A DNA stretch of 64,000 nt. Origin: Hymenochaete sp. R1 (lineage: Eukaryota > Basidiomycota > Agaricomycetes > Hymenochaetales > Hymenochaetaceae). A program made the position numbers and the translations under genes. Shown here in pieces: positions 1 to 13,868 of the stretch. The notes beneath the pieces were generated by a model. It was not told where the DNA came from, ran no database searches, and was given only the letters and a program-made list of their open reading frames with translations. Within the stretch, counting starts at the first letter, position 1. Every line of letters starts with the position of its first letter. The stretch is taken from assembly GCA_019400425.1 (NCBI GenBank), contig JAFREE010000040.1, forward strand, positions 1 to 64,000, in the 5' to 3' direction.

Positions 1-3000
1 CCCACCCACAAACCACACACCCCCCCCCCCCCCCCCGCGGAGATCCCTCATTAACCCTCACCACCCCCAGTCATCTACCAGACCATCCTCGCCCAAAATG
101 TTTTAACGTTCTATAAAAGGCTGTCTATACGTAAGACCATCTGTCAATACTAACACTGTACCGTACATATCGTGTATTCTGTTCATTCAATTTGTAACTC
201 CGTCTATTTGGGACGGACGTCACGGTGATGGCGATGACTGTTCATTTGTTCAGCTTACGCGTGAGATAAGATGTTTGTTTGATTATGGTTAATTGGCGAC
301 GGAGTATCATGATGTATGAATGCGGGTGTAGCTTAGCCCCGCTTATAGGATACGACTGGTGACTTAACATTCTAAACGCATGTGGAGGCGATTGCCTGGC
401 GGGAGCACGAGGATGTCAACTTGAGTGCAAGGGAGAAATGGAAAATAAGACACCGGTGACTGAACTCGGATAAAATACGTGCAGCGGTAGTATTTTGCTA
501 GTTTTTGAGTCTTGACCTTCGAGCATACACAGTAAGTTTCCAGGTCTGAGCCAGTCCAGTATTTTGTTTGTAAGAATTGTTTCCCTAAAGGACTTGTAAG
601 GGATACAGGCTAGTCGGTCGTGAGGGATAGCTAAGGAGTCCAGCAATTCGGGGCGAAGGGGTGATGAGTGAGATGTCAAGATCAAGGCGATTACCAGATC
701 TACAAGAAGTCGAAGTGGAGAGGGGAGGAATGTGAACGCAACCCCAGAAAGGATTCGGACGGCAATGGCACGGGAACAATTTGAGTCTTTACTACGTGCG
801 TGTTATAATCACATCAATAAAGATCAAAGACACAAAGAAAGTCAAAAGCTCACTTTAGAAGAATGAGAACCTCACAGTTGGGTAGGCTATTACTGGGACA
901 CTGTACGGGATCTCATCTCTCGAGTCTTGAGAACGGGGGCACCGGCTTGGAGCCATGCTGGGTGCGGCTCTAGTAGAGGGTTTCTCTTTGCGATGTCCGC
1001 ATGAAGGAGATGCTAGTGGACCATCTCTACCTTGCACAGTATCGGTGCAATTGCCCCTCTCAACTCCATCAACACAAATGCGATGGTAGCTAAAGGGAGC
1101 TTAGCAAACCGTGATCCGTGCACCGACGGCTGTCTTCCTGGCTTGGCCTACCACTGAGCTGGGATGCTCGTCTTGTTATCCGACCCACCAAATGGGAGCA
1201 GCGGTGTCGGTTGTTGAGATGTGAGTGAGCGGGTGTCTCTACTTCACTTTCAAGTTTCGTGGTTATCCTGTCTGGGCACGGTATGATCGGTCGGCTTTGT
1301 GTATGTGACTCCAACGGGTGAGGGGAAAGGTGGCTGGTAGTCGAGGCCCGAAATCTAGTGTAAGTGATTGTTAGTGAGACTGACTGGTATGATAAGAACG
1401 GAAGCTGACACGTACGTCGATTTCGGACCCGAAAGAGTTTGTAGTAAGAAGAGCTGGGGCCTGCGATGTTCGAGTGTCAGCCACAGTAGATCAGTGAGAA
1501 TGAGAGCGATTGATACTTACATGCTTGACAAAGTCCTTGTCGGATTGCCCACTGCCGAGCCCGGGGGTTGGAACCAGATTCGCTTCGGTCAGCAGCGAAC
1601 CTCCTCGGGCTCAAGTCGAGCAGTGGCAGTATCTTCGATCCTTCTACCATGTTCATTTGGCTTCGCTTTGCCCACCTCTGCCCAATCAACTAAGCGGAAG
1701 AAGAACGTGAGCTTGAGCATAGAGCTGTGTGTAGATGAGGTTGCAAGACGTACATACGGTGTTTGAACGCGTCTCTATGTAAATGTTGACACGACGGGGA
1801 CGAGGGCGGGTCACGGGGGTGGCTACGGTGTCGATGGTTCTCTGTTCGGACAAGAGAGTACCGAAGACGTCGTAGCGCGGTTGATGAAGACGAGTGAGAA
1901 GGTTAGACGCAGATCTGCGGTCGATGGGATTGAAAGCAGCGGAGGGTCCAGGTGGGTATGTCGGAGTCGGTGGCATGGTGGGCGAACGGGCGAAAGATTG
2001 GGGGATTCAAAATGGACGAAGGGAGGGGTCAGTCTTACATATTATTTAATCACCTGTCAGCCCGAGCCTATAAGTCATAGGCGCAGCTTTCGAGGGAGAC
2101 TACAGCGACACCGTTTAAAACCTGGCTGGATAAAATCACGGACGACTCTCACCGAGCCCCGACTCAGCCTGCCAGTGCGCTACGTCCGGTCGCTCGTTAT
2201 TCATTTGCACAACGGTGCACTCCAAGTCACCTCTTCACGCTTCAGTAACTTGCAAGAAGTTGCATAGATATGAGTTGAGAGTGCAGCTAGCAGTAGCCAC
2301 AAGTAGGAAGTCGTGCGGACGATGTCGATTCCCAGTTGGCTGGGCATGGGTGAAAACCCAGCAGGTCCTCCGTTCAGAACGAGACTGAGGTGCCAACCCA
2401 CCACAAGACGCCATTTCCACGCTAGTACAAGCAAACTGACAGCTCAGGCTATTGCAGCAACCCAAACTCGCTGAAAGAATCGTACAAGTCAAGGACTTGG
2501 ACTTTTGGTTCAGCTTAGAGAACTACTGTGTAGTGTAGGTGATAGATGAAAAGCAAGAGTAAAAGTCCGCGTCGTCCAAGTTCCGACCAAGCCTTTTTTT
2601 GCCGAGGTTTCTAAAGGAACCCCGCATATATGGACTCACATTTACAAATACCGGACCAAACAACGTAAATCACGGAAAGAGACCGAAAGACGAACCCAAA
2701 AATTGTAAAACGACAAGGAATGGATGTTGACGAATTTGATAAGGCTGAAAACCTGAACGACAGACAGACACTATCGGGTCGAACAACGAAAAAATCGAGC
2801 TATCATCAATGACATTGGGTATTAATAATACACTTAAAGGCGAAATTGGCGATCGGAGAAAGAAAATAAAGAAGACAATGACATCCCATTATCTGCACAT
2901 TGACCGTACGTATCCTATAGAGAATTTTGAGAATTTGAAGTATGGAGTAAAATGGGATGGAGGTCCTTTGAGCTTTCGTGGTGACGACGGTGGTGGGGGT

Positions 3001-3511
3001 AGTGTAGTTGGGTACCAGTGTTGGAGGTTGAGTTGGCGGGAGGGCGTGGTGAAAGGAAAGGAGGAAGAGGGGGGGGGGGGGGTTCGCAGATGCAGGGAAG
3101 AGAGGGTAAAAAGGGGACCGTGGTGGAAGGGGGATGGGGAGTAGATAAGGACAGAAAGAAGAAGTGAAAGAGGGTAAACATGGAAGGATGAAGGAAACCA
3201 AGAAACGTGGTATGCTAACAGGCCGAGACATCAAAAAGACGAACATAAAGGAAATGTCACCAGTGGAAGAGGGAAGAAAACAGAGAAAGACGAAGGGGGA
3301 TTGAGTCCGGGGACGTGCATGGGAAAGGGCGCGTGCATGAAATCGGTGAGGGTGAGGGATGATGGAAAAATGGGATAGGGCAGAGATACGTGAAGGGTAG
3401 TGTACAAATTGCACAGAAAAGCGCAACGCATTTTTTTCTCATGACGATGCTGGACAGTCGCCCAGATAGCTAGCAATGGTGATAAAGAGGAAGCAAAAGG
3501 TCAACGTCGTG
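1..3511. other. Gene-free stretch at left edge with poly-C run
   Basis: No open reading frame here resembles a known family or joins into a plausible spliced gene; all are short and mutually overlapping. Positions 20-36 are an unbroken run of 17 C. A TATA-like string (ctataaaagg) lies at 111-120 but no gene follows that I recognise. From about 2940 to 3480 the plus strand is strongly purine-rich, including a G run near 3070-3082; the long minus-strand frame across 2806-3426 only reflects that bias. The right part probably includes the 3' flank of the protease gene. Confidence 0.55.
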
Positions 3512-6483
3512 CTACCGTGAAGACAAAGACGATCGATCCCCAAAATCCGTCGCGTTCACCACCCTCGACATCTGACTCGATGGCCTCGGACCCGTCATAT
3601 TCCGCCTCGGCCTCTGTAAAGGACCCGTACCAGACCTCTGTACATGCGACTGTGTCATACGAGAATTGGAGGAGGGGAGCGTAGCGGGCGCCGTCATCGG
3701 CGTCGTTTCATTTCTGCCTCTATCCCCACCATCTGCAGAGTAGTTCGATACGGAACCGATGCTCCTGATACGTGCGTGCTGCAGTGTGTTATCGAGTTCG
3801 TCGGGATGATGGGTGAAGTTCGTTAGCGTGAGGTCTGGGTACGGTCCCTCGCCGTACTCTAGCCCACTCATCCTCCTCCTCCCGATCCCCATTCCCGCTC
3901 CAAACGAAGGAAGAGCCCCAAACTCGGATGAGCTTCGGTCAGGCGGGCGTGTATGGTGGTGCTGTGAGGTTTCAAGAAGCGCATGGGCAGATGCGACTGA
4001 AGAGTTGCTGTATGATCGTTCGTGCGTGGGTTCGTTTGTGGGTGGCCGCCATTCGCCAAGTAGCGGAGGCTGGTATTCCGAGTACGAATCGATCCACGAC
4101 GTGTGGCGACCCCCGTCCTCGCCCCTACCCTCCCGAAGTCTAGGCCTAGCCAGCTTCGTCTCTCCATCATCCGAGTGAGAATCGCTACCGTCCCCACTCC
4201 CAGACCCACCACTCGCCTTCGACCGCCTTATAAACCCGAGTTCGTCTTCGCCCATGCTTGCCACCTTGGAGTGTGCCGTATCATATTTCTTGTCCAGACG
4301 AGCAAGAGGATCGGCAAGTGTCCGCTGCGTATCCTCGGAAGGAACGTACGAATGCGACCGGAATGGTTGAGTGTGGTACGCCGCCATCGCGTACGCCTCT
4401 TTCTTTGCCAGATCCTCACTGCTACCTGTCGTAGGTACTGCACTTCTCCTTTCCCTTCTTAGTTTATAAACGAACCTGGCACCCAAGAGCGCCAAAAAGA
4501 AGGCGAAGAGGCTTCCTAGCGCGATCCCGACTTTTGCTGCAGTCGAAAGTACGACATCCGATGAGGAAGACGAGGCAGTGCTACCATCCAGAGGCTTGTT
4601 GAGCACTCGCACGGTGTTGAACTCGTCCATCGCTACAGTGGGATCAGTCAAGTTGAGCAATCCCAATTTTGGATTTGTATCGAGACGCTTGACATTTCCT
4701 ACAATCCCGCTGGATGAGACACTTTCGTACGCCATGACGGTATACACGTTCCTCAGAAACGGTACACCAAGGATTATGTCGCCGAATCCCATAGGGTTCT
4801 CCAACACGTTGCTCTGCTGCAGCAAGCCAACACAAAGCGAGCCCTTTGAAGGTGCAGCAGACATGTCGAGAGGATGCAGAGGTATTTCGGTGCGGTTGTC
4901 CAGCGAGATGCTCATGTTCAGGGGTGTGGTGCAAGGCACGTAATCTATCAAAAGAAAGAGCTCGGATGAGTCCGAAACCTTCTAAATGCAACGACGGCCA
5001 TCACGTACAATTCCCGTCACTTGCAGGTGAGATCCCCAGGGCGCCCCATACTGCATTCGCGATCGAGGGTGTCGAAATAATGTACGGCACACCGCTATCC
5101 AGAACGGCTTCGGGGAAGAGACTCCCTGATACACCCCTTCCGACGTCAATCTCCCGCGCCGTTCCATTCACGTACACCGTCAATCCTCTCATCTCCGATT
5201 TCCAGAAATGCACACCATCCGACTCTTCGACGGGGAAGGAGTATTTGACGTTGGAGGGGTCGATCGAAGCTCCGTCGCCAAGGAGGTCGTTGGAGGGATG
5301 TCGGCCAATGCCGAGAACAGAAGGGATTCGGTTCGAGCCAGGTCGATTCAGCAGGAGCGAGAGGAAGAATTGGGAGGGGATGTCGGTTGTAGGTGTAGTA
5401 CCCCAAAGATTGGAGGTGAGCGTCGCGCCGTCAGGATTGTTGTCGGTGACTGGAGGGATGGTATTTGAGATGACGGAGTCCGGCGGCAGTGCCAAACCCA
5501 AAATCCCCGAATAGTCTGAGCTGAGTGACTCATTAACGACGTTCGTCGCGGCCGCTGCATAACAAAAATAAAAAATAAATCATGTTAGAGCCAGATTTTG
5601 GAGAAGGTAGATGGAGTATACAGGTAAGGTAAAAATAGGACTGGGGTCTGGCAACGAGACTTACCGAGCGCCTGGCTGTCCATGACATAACCCCCAATAG
5701 CAACGGAATCCCATACAATCGGTCCATCGACCGCGCCGCTAAGGTACTGAATATGAAAATCCTGGTTCGTCGCGGTCGACGACGACGGGTCGTACAGTTT
5801 TGCCTTGTTCTGCGTGCATGCTTGGGAGCCGCACGACTTTGACGCGACCCACTGCGATATATACGCGTTCCCAAGCAGAAATAGAAGGAAGAAAACACAG
5901 TCAGCAGACAGGAGCGGCGTTCGGTATACCAGCCAGACCCGAACACCGGTGAATAGACGTCACTGGCATCAGGCTTGGGTCCGGCAGAACAAACAAAGAG
6001 AAGGGAGAGCAACGCACGAGATCAGCCGAGCCCATGTCGACTTGCAAGTCAAACGTCTGGTTGTTGCTGCCCACTGTGACCGGTACGGTATACACGCTAA
6101 GCCAAGAGAAAAACCACGAGTCCCCAAGCACATTTAGAAAGGTAGAAAAAGGACGGGCAAGGGAGAAAGAAAGGAACGTACGCGCTGAAGAGACCATCCC
6201 CTACGAGATTCAAATCGAGAACGATACCATCGGCCCCACCAGGCCCTTCGTCTCTCCTCCATCGCGTCCGTGCAGCAGCAGCATTCCTCACGTCCACTTC
6301 AAGCTCCCTCCCCTCACGTTCCTTCCCCTTCCCATTTGCCTTTCTTCGGACCTTCCTCATTGATGAGGCCCGAGGACCGTTCGCGCGTCCCGCGAGCCTA
6401 TCATAACCATACCGAGCATATTTGGAGAGAAAGCCGTCGGCGATGGGGTTGGTATTGATGACGCTCGTGCTCCCGACCGCCAT
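3512..6483 (-). CDS. Membrane-anchored pepsin-like aspartic protease (family A1)
   Basis: Five exons can be joined: 6483-6182, 6096-6018, 5851-5665, 5554-5009 and 4944-3512, giving about 848 residues with all phases consistent. The fold follows pepsin: a beta-strand entry (VYTVPVTVG), the first active-site loop near residue 121, WVASKSC after the second intron, the flap region, and a second loop LDSG near residue 342. After the catalytic part come a Ser-rich linker, one membrane helix at about 510-531 (VGIALGSLFAFFLALL) followed by basic residues, and a long Ser/Gly-rich tail. The family cleaves proteins at the cell surface or in the secretory path. Oddity: the first catalytic motif reads DMGSADL, not DTGS. 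No clear signal peptide is visible, so the start (chosen as the in-frame ATG at 6483) may be wrong or a further 5' exon missing. Confidence 0.8.
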
Positions 6484-7838
6484 GCGTCCAAGAAGGAGAT
6501 CCCCAAATGCGGGCTCGGAATGATGGAAATGATGTTCTGTTTTTTTTGCGGGGAAAGAAGAGGAAGCTCCGAGGTGGAGTGAGTTGCCACAGAGTCCTGG
6601 TCGTTTTACAGATTCGATTGCTGAATTTAGAGTAGTAGATGCGTACAGAAGATATGTGGACCCGACCAGCGAGAGATAGAAAGAGGGAGGGGGGCGGGGG
6701 AGAGATGGTGGGAGGAGGAGGGAGAGGTATAAAGAAAGTGGTGGGGAGGGTAAAGAAGGAAAGAGAAGAGAGGGATCAAGCGCCGAAGGATTCGCGACCC
6801 CCACTCGACTCAACTCGACTCGCGCGCGTTGCCCTCCCCCTCGACCGTTCTTCTGTCTGTTCCCGAGTGCTAGTCCAAGTCTATTCATCGGCGTTCCCTT
6901 TCCCTTAACCGGCAGTCCCGCCACGGCCATTCTTCCCCGCATCTCTTTCATAATTTCATTAATCCTCACAATACATTCACTTTCACATTCATTCTCCCCG
7001 TCTATCTTCAAATCGAGAAATAAAAATATATCATTCAAACGACGTCGTATACAGGCATCTGTGAGCGTATAACACGGATTCAGAAATAAAACAAAAGAAC
7101 GGTAAAGAAGTCAGACTCAGAGGAAATTGCTGAGTTTAGTGGAGATAGAGGACGAAAAGAACTGAAGAAAAGTCGCGATGGGAAAAGAATGTCAGTTTCA
7201 AATACGGTCGAAAAGAGCCCAGCCTTGTGCACTTGCGAATCCCGTCCCCCCATTTGAAATACGAAAAAGGAAGAAAGGGGGAGAAGGACGGGCGCCCATC
7301 TCTTCGTTGCACGGTCGCAAGGGAGGACAGGCTCCAAAAATAGTAAAGACTACACAATCATAATCATTAGAAGGAGGCTGGCGATGAAGATCAAGATTCA
7401 AGACGACAGGACAAGCATTGAATAAAGAGTTGGAATACCATTTGTACATCAAAGCTCCGCCTCCCGCGGGCTGCTTACGCTAAACGCATCAGCAGCTTGT
7501 TTTCCGAGAGCGCCAGGGAAGAAAGGAAAGGAAAGGGGAACGAAAACGTGAACGTGCAGAGTACAGATAACAGTCCAAATTGCATGTAAGAAAAAAAGGT
7601 GAAAGAAAGGAGAATTAGAATAGAGTAAACGCGTTTTCAACGAGGCGGCGAGTGTCACAACAACACCAGTACTAGTACTTTGCGCCCGGACTTGACTTGG
7701 CATTGTTCCAAGCACCGCCCCTTCCTTCCCTTGTTCCGACCCAACCTCACCACACATCCCCGCTCACCCCATCCCGTCCTACCACCTCCGTACATACATA
7801 ATTCCTTTAATTAACGCAGCTTACTCACTCTCACTCAC
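6484..7838. other. Intergenic: protease promoter side and tricalbin 3' flank
   Basis: No supported gene. Positions about 6640-6790 are an almost pure purine tract on the plus strand, that is a CT-rich tract upstream of the minus-strand protease, as is common in fungal promoters and 5' leaders. A long minus-strand open frame runs through it to 7038 but is low-complexity Pro/Leu/Ser and lacks family resemblance. The stretch 7040-7838 holds only short overlapping frames. Confidence 0.5.
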
Positions 7839-10800
7839 TCACTCGTCCGACGGCGCCCTCCTCGAAAGCGAGAACCGCGACGGACTTCCGAACGGGCTTC
7901 GGTCCTTTAACGACGACAACGACCGATTCGACGGATCCCCGCCGAAAGACTCGAATTGCAGACGTAGCGTTAGGAGACCCGTACCCTCTCGGAGCTCGAC
8001 CACGACGTCAGCACCAGAGTTGTCTTTCTGAGGTTGCAGATGCCGCCAGATCTGATTTACGGGATATACACGTTAGGAATTTACCGACCGATTCTCGGGA
8101 GATAAACGCACCTCGACGTCTGCCTCGCCGATGGGCTTGTCTTTACCCAATGTTTTGTGGTCATACAATTTCGCATAGAGCTTCGGCGTAGATGGGCCGG
8201 CCGGGAAAGCCAATGTTTCATTCCTGGATGCAAATTCAGATAAGCATCGAGGAACGGTCTCGTCTCATACAAGCGGCCGCGCTCGAAAAACGCACCATTC
8301 CGGCGCATTTGTCTTCGACGCATGCTTCGTCTTGTGCTCCTTCTCTCCCACCCGAAGCACAACATACGGTTTCACCGAATCGCCATCCTGGGCAGCCAGG
8401 TCCTTCGCGCTCAGAACAGTCACTCTCAACGTCCCAGGCTCAGTAGGGAAATCGACCGCGCCTCCATTCGCAGCACTCGCAGGGGCCGACATGGGCTGCG
8501 ACTGTCCTATGCTTGCTCCGTTCGTGTTCGTCGCATCCGATGACCCTACGGGTCCCGACACTTGACCAGACGGCGGTTCTGGGGAGCCCGCCACCTCCGC
8601 CTCTGGAACCGAGTCCTGCTTCGAACGGTGGTGTCCCAGCACGCCGCTCACTTTGTTGCCAACTTTTCCGACCCCGTGGATAACACCTTTACCGGCACCG
8701 ACAGGCAATGACCCTATTTGCGTGACCGTTCGGCCTGCTGTTGAGAACGTACTGGTATTCTTGCGTGTCTTCGCGATAATCTCGGGCGTGAAGAGCACCC
8801 TGATGCGGATTTCACCGTGGTCACCGTGCTTCTGGTGCGATAGCGCAATGGTCCTCTCTGCTGCTTCGAGTGGTTCCAAGTCTGCGAGTTCGATCTTTCC
8901 GCTGCCGAGAAGTTTTGCCTGCTCGATCTGATTCCAGTCGAAGACCTCAAGCAAGAAGTCGGCGCCGACTCGTGAAGGCTGAGGAAGCAATTCATTCACG
9001 GTTTCTTCTTAAGAGTCGAACAAAAACTACGTACTACTTGGACAGCAAACTGTTCGTTCCACTCAGGCGTAAGAGTCTTTTTCTTGGTCTGAGACTTGAA
9101 GACCTTCTGTTCATTGAGTGTGAACACACAGAACGGATCAGATTTGCCTAGAATAAGATCAGATCAAACAGAAGGTTCAGGCGCGACGAAACTGATACAT
9201 ACCACCACGGTCGACTCCACGGATACCCTTCCCATCGAGGAGGTCGACACGAAGAGTGCCTTGGTCTAAAGCAATCATATAAGCAAGATTTCATGCAAAC
9301 ACTTGCAAGAGCTTACTGTTGATGCTCTCCCGCGGCTCAAGGACAATGTCGACAGGAAGATAACGACATTCAATCTCCACCGTTGAGGACTTCTTCCCGT
9401 CTTCGTCGGTGAGCGTGAAAGTTGCAGGGCCGTGCTACGACATACTAATGTCAGCATTTCGCGAACTATCACATACGCCAGTAATAGGCTCACCAAAGTT
9501 TGTTCCAGGAACCTTCTAGCCTCGCACTTGTACTCGGAGATGATATCATCCTTCTCGCCCTCGTCGTTCTCGTTTAATCTCAACCACACGCGACCGAAGT
9601 CGAGCTCTTTGATGAAACCTTCGCCGACATGGTCCCATTGAGCGCGAGCACTGCGCGCCCGGGTTGTACTAAATGCAGGCCAATAGCCATCGTCGAGCAG
9701 GACTTCCAAACGCGCCTTCTGGTTGAGGTTGCCGGATCGAACATTGAAGATAATGACGCCAGATTCTTTGAAGGGGGCGTTAACTCATACTCATCAGGAA
9801 AGAACAAGGGATAGACATACGGTGCGTCATAAGCTCCTCGGTAGACAATTCAACACCCTCAATCTCTGGCATCGTGTCACCCGTCTCCGCCGTCTGCATT
9901 GTATTGACCGTTCCCGTAGTCTTCGTTGTCGCTGTCGTCCTCGTACTATCCACGCTCTTCTGGTTCTTCGTATGCTTTGATGGCTTATACGTCGGGCTGG
10001 TCGGAGTCGGCGGTAGACTGTCCATGTCGCTGCTGTTGTTACTGTCATTTGCGTCGCGCATGGCTCGGCTGGCAGTGATACCGTCTGGGATCGCCTCACG
10101 TTCGAAATCCGAGCTAGATAGGCTCGACGAATCGCTGCCACCTTCACCTCGGGTGGCACCGATAGCTTGTTGAAGCTCGTTCGCGGAGGATTCGAACGAA
10201 ATGCCTTTGAGCGCTATAGCGGGAACAAACTCTGCAACATAGTGAAGAGTGCCCTTGTACGTGTTCCCTTTATCGAGGCGAATAGGATCCGCTGCTGCCC
10301 TCTTCCCAGTGGAGACAAACGGAAATTTGGGACTTTTGACTTTCTTGGCGAGTTCACTTACTTTGAGCTCGACCGAACCAAGAGACCGGTCCTAACACAA
10401 ATATAAGACAGCGTAGAGGACCAAGTTAAGAAAGCCTTACTTTGGTTAGGTGTTGGTAGTCCATGCATTCAAGCATCATTACCTCCTTCAGACTATGGAC
10501 AGGAATGTAGACAATCTGGTCCCATTCCGGGGATAAGTCTGGCAGCGTATGTCAGCAGCTATACCAATAAAAAAGTTCAAGTAGCTTCACTCACTGTTAT
10601 TAACAACTTCCGTGCGTCCCATCGTCACGTTGTTCACTTGCACGCGGACATACGGGTCACTCTTTCCACCTAACGCCGCTTCCACATTCTTCACATCAAC
10701 AGCCTTCTGCAACCAGAGTCGCACAATACCGATGGGTGGAACATAGCTATCCGCTCCATGCAAACTACCAGCCATGTTCAATGGCTTCCACTCCGCGCTC

Positions 10801-13407
10801 ATACGCATGCGGCCTGACCGACATCCAGAAAGCGGCCACCAGTCGCGTGCAGTCTTCTTCGCTGCAAGGAGGTCTTCGAGCTTGATGGAAAGGTAGCCAA
10901 TCATGGGATCTTTGAGGAAATCACGATCGTCGATCACTTTGACGGTGACGACGCTTGCATGTTTGTCAGAGCACAAGAATTCCGCCGAACTTTCCCAAAC
11001 GGGGTTCAAAGTGTGTTTGACTCTCGGGGTCGTATGGATCGGTGGGGAGTTTGAAGCAAGGAGTACTTTAGCGAAGGGGTTAACATCACCGGACATGGAC
11101 TTGCTCGGGTCAAGATCTTTGGCCTGGTGTAGAGTGAGACGCACGATCCCGACCTCTGTAAAGTCGATATCAGCCACACAACTTTGTTACATAAAAAGCG
11201 AGTACGGACTAGTCTCCGGGAGCTCCTCTTCTTTGCCGTCAATAACTTGAGGTTTCAACACAGGATAGAATGATAAGTCAAAGCGCAAATCGCCGCGTTC
11301 CTTTCCGTCTTTGAGGACCTTCGATTCGATGCCTTCTTGCACGCCGTCTTCACCGAGCTTGCTTAGGTCAAATGAGGCTGCACCCATATCAGAGTCTTTG
11401 CGATGTTCATTCCAATCGTAAAGGTTGAATGTAAGGACCTCGGTAAGGGAATTGATGAGAAGGAACTTGGTCTCGTTCCATTGCGGGTTGTATCTGTTTC
11501 ATCAAACAAGTTTCAAATCATGTCAAGACCCTGAAGTTTTTTTTGACAACGTACGTAGATTCCTTGTACTTCGTGCGAGCCAACTCCTGTCGTGCATTAA
11601 TGCTCAAACTAACATACGGATCTGGTGTTCCACCACCAATCTTCGTACCCTTCAACCCGCGAGCCGAGTGGACTGTGACCTGGAGCACACCAATCGCCGT
11701 ATCGATTGGTGCACCAGAAAGGAGTTGCTCAAGATTGAGAGTGAAAACTGCAAAGCTCTAATGTTAGCACTTCTCCCTTTTCTTTACTTATATGCAAAGT
11801 CGACTCACCATTTGGATCGTACATCATGGGTCCGAGGATCGAATGCACCATCTCGCGAATGAACGCAGACAGACCAGGAATCTAAAAGTAGCCACGTTAG
11901 AGAGCAAGCAATGTTGAAAAGTGTCTATATGCGTACAAATCCGATGTCAAACCCGAAAGTGTCTCCGCCAATGGGCTTGAGCACATAGTCGAAAATGGGT
12001 TTCTGGAGGAAGCTAAGGTCCACAACCTGCACATGCGGGAATGTCGTCATAAGCTTCATCCGAACGCGCATCAAGCCGCTGAAGCTCATATCCTCGACAA
12101 GCACAGGCATGGTTGCACTCGCTATACTCTTACCGAGCCGAATACTGAGCACAATCTTCGGATTGACCTTCTTTGCTGCTTCCTTTGGCGTCATATCACT
12201 GACATCGTTGGGGGTAAAAGAAAACTTCCAATCCATCGTAACGACATCCTCGGCCGTCTTCGGCCAAGTGCGCACGCTATCGATTCGAGGGGCTTTAGTG
12301 CCTAGTGTGAATGTTGAAAGACGAAGGGAGTCGAGAAATGGTGGTGTGTTAATACTGAGGACTTGATCAACACTTTGGATGATAGTCTGTGAGAGGACAG
12401 GTTCGTAAATGAGCCAAAAGCGGTCGAGGAAATGATTCATCCAGTCTGCGGACTCGGATTCTGTCACGAGCCGCGACTTGACAAGTTCACGCTGGATGTC
12501 ATCTCTTGCTCGCCTCCGCACACGAACCATGGATGTCGAGTAGTACGTCGAACAGAATGCAAGGACTATTAGCTGCCATCCCCACCCAAAGCGGAAGAGA
12601 GTGAGGAAATGCGTAGCGAGGACAGCGAAGATGATGATGGCTGCATTGTGGTACCAAGCACCGTAGTACAGCTCGTCGACGAACATGGCAAGCATCGCCT
12701 TGTCCTTTTCGTCTCCATCAGCGAGCGGCGCATCATCGATACCACCGACAGAGCGCCAACCAATCTTGAACCAATCCGGAATTTCGCGCGCGGGACCGTC
12801 GGGCAGTGCACCAGGAAGCTGGCTTGGAGGGAGGCTCTCTGGAGGCACACCATTGGTCTGAGGACCGCTGTCTGCATCTGTGATGGTGATTGTGGGAGGG
12901 ATGGCGGGTTTGGCACCGGAAGAGACGGCGACCTCTGTGGAGAAGGCAAAACATAATGTGATCAATAACCAGTAAAACGACGTCAGACAAAGAGGACGAC
13001 GAAAGTGAAGGATTTTATCCAAACCGACCGGCACAACGTCTGCAAATGAATGAAGACACGAGCCAGTTCAGCTGGGAAGCACGGTCCCAATAGCATGGCA
13101 AGGACTATTTTATTTTAGAATTAAAGCATGCGATAGTCTTTTCTTCCACGCAACAACTCTGCACTCGCGCTTCTTTCACTTTCACTTTCATCTCCGTTGC
13201 ACACGACCCAGACTTACCTTTACCGCCAGGCCCATTATCACTGGCAGACTCGATCTGGTTGCGGCCCTTGCCAGCCGCTGCCGCCTTCTGCTCTGGGGTT
13301 GCGTTCGGGTCGAACGAATGGATTGCGACGGATTCTTTCTGTTTGTCTTGCTGGATGATACCGTTGAGCTGGGCTTCGCCGCTTGGGTCTGCTGCGGCTG
13401 TCGCCAT
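7839..13407 (-). CDS. Tricalbin (extended synaptotagmin), SMP and C2 domain lipid-transfer tether
   Basis: This multi-exon gene begins at ATG 13407 (MATAAADPSGEAQ) and ends with the exon 8051-7839 (IWRHLQPQ to RRAPSDE). In order it shows a disordered N-terminus, a hydrophobic hairpin (about 12540-12660: AAIIIFAVLATHFL then WQLIVLAFCSTYY), a full SMP domain (ESADWMNHFLDRFW through FGFDIGFV, about 12470-11930), and then about five C2 domains: after the SMP (about 11850-11300), at 11180-10850, at 10720-10350, at 9270-8780, and the last at 8430-7960, with Ser/Thr-rich linkers near 10150-9850 and 8700-8450. Tricalbins anchor in the endoplasmic reticulum, bind the plasma membrane through C2 domains and move lipids through the SMP tunnel. 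Domain order and length (about 1,500 residues) match yeast Tcb1-3. Internal exon borders were not all resolved. Confidence 0.9.
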
Positions 13408-13868
13408 TCAGGTAGTAGAGCGTACGACAAGACGGAAGAGAGAGGAGAGAGTAGAGAGAATGTGAGATGTTAGGGCGGGAGTAGTTGACTGTACAGGAAA
13501 GAGGGACGAGGGTGAGGCCAAGAGGACAACAACAGGTCGACTACGACTGGGTTTAGTTTGCGGAAGGATGCGCTGAATCCGAATAAAAGCCTGTGACGAC
13601 ATTTACTTTCCTTTTATGGTATGATCGACACTCTATAGCTCCCACTTCAGGGCGCCTTCATTTCTTCCAGGTCCACCACTTTTCGCCAGCTTTCTCGTCG
13701 GAAATAAGGACGTAGCAATTTCACTTCTGAAACTCTTCTTTCTTTTGAAATGGCTATGTACGAAAACTCGCAACACACAGACTTCCAACCCAGAAAAAGA
13801 CATGTAAAAAATAGAACTAGCAAACAACTGAAGTCTGAGGGTTAGCAACCCCAGTACGCCACAGTTAT
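13408..13868. other. Intergenic between tricalbin start and SGT2 end
   Basis: About 460 bp without a supported gene. It should contain the tricalbin promoter and 5' leader on the minus strand; the frame 13408-13602 is in this leader and has no family resemblance. The part from about 13620 is 3' flank of SGT2. Confidence 0.5.

Noticed and set aside
2806..3426. 206-codon minus-strand frame
   Set aside because: Composition-driven (purine-rich opposite strand), no domain, and no spliced partner exons.
6097..7038. 313-codon minus-strand frame upstream of the protease
   Set aside because: Only its last part belongs to the protease first exon; the rest is Pro/Leu/Ser low complexity from a CT-rich promoter tract.
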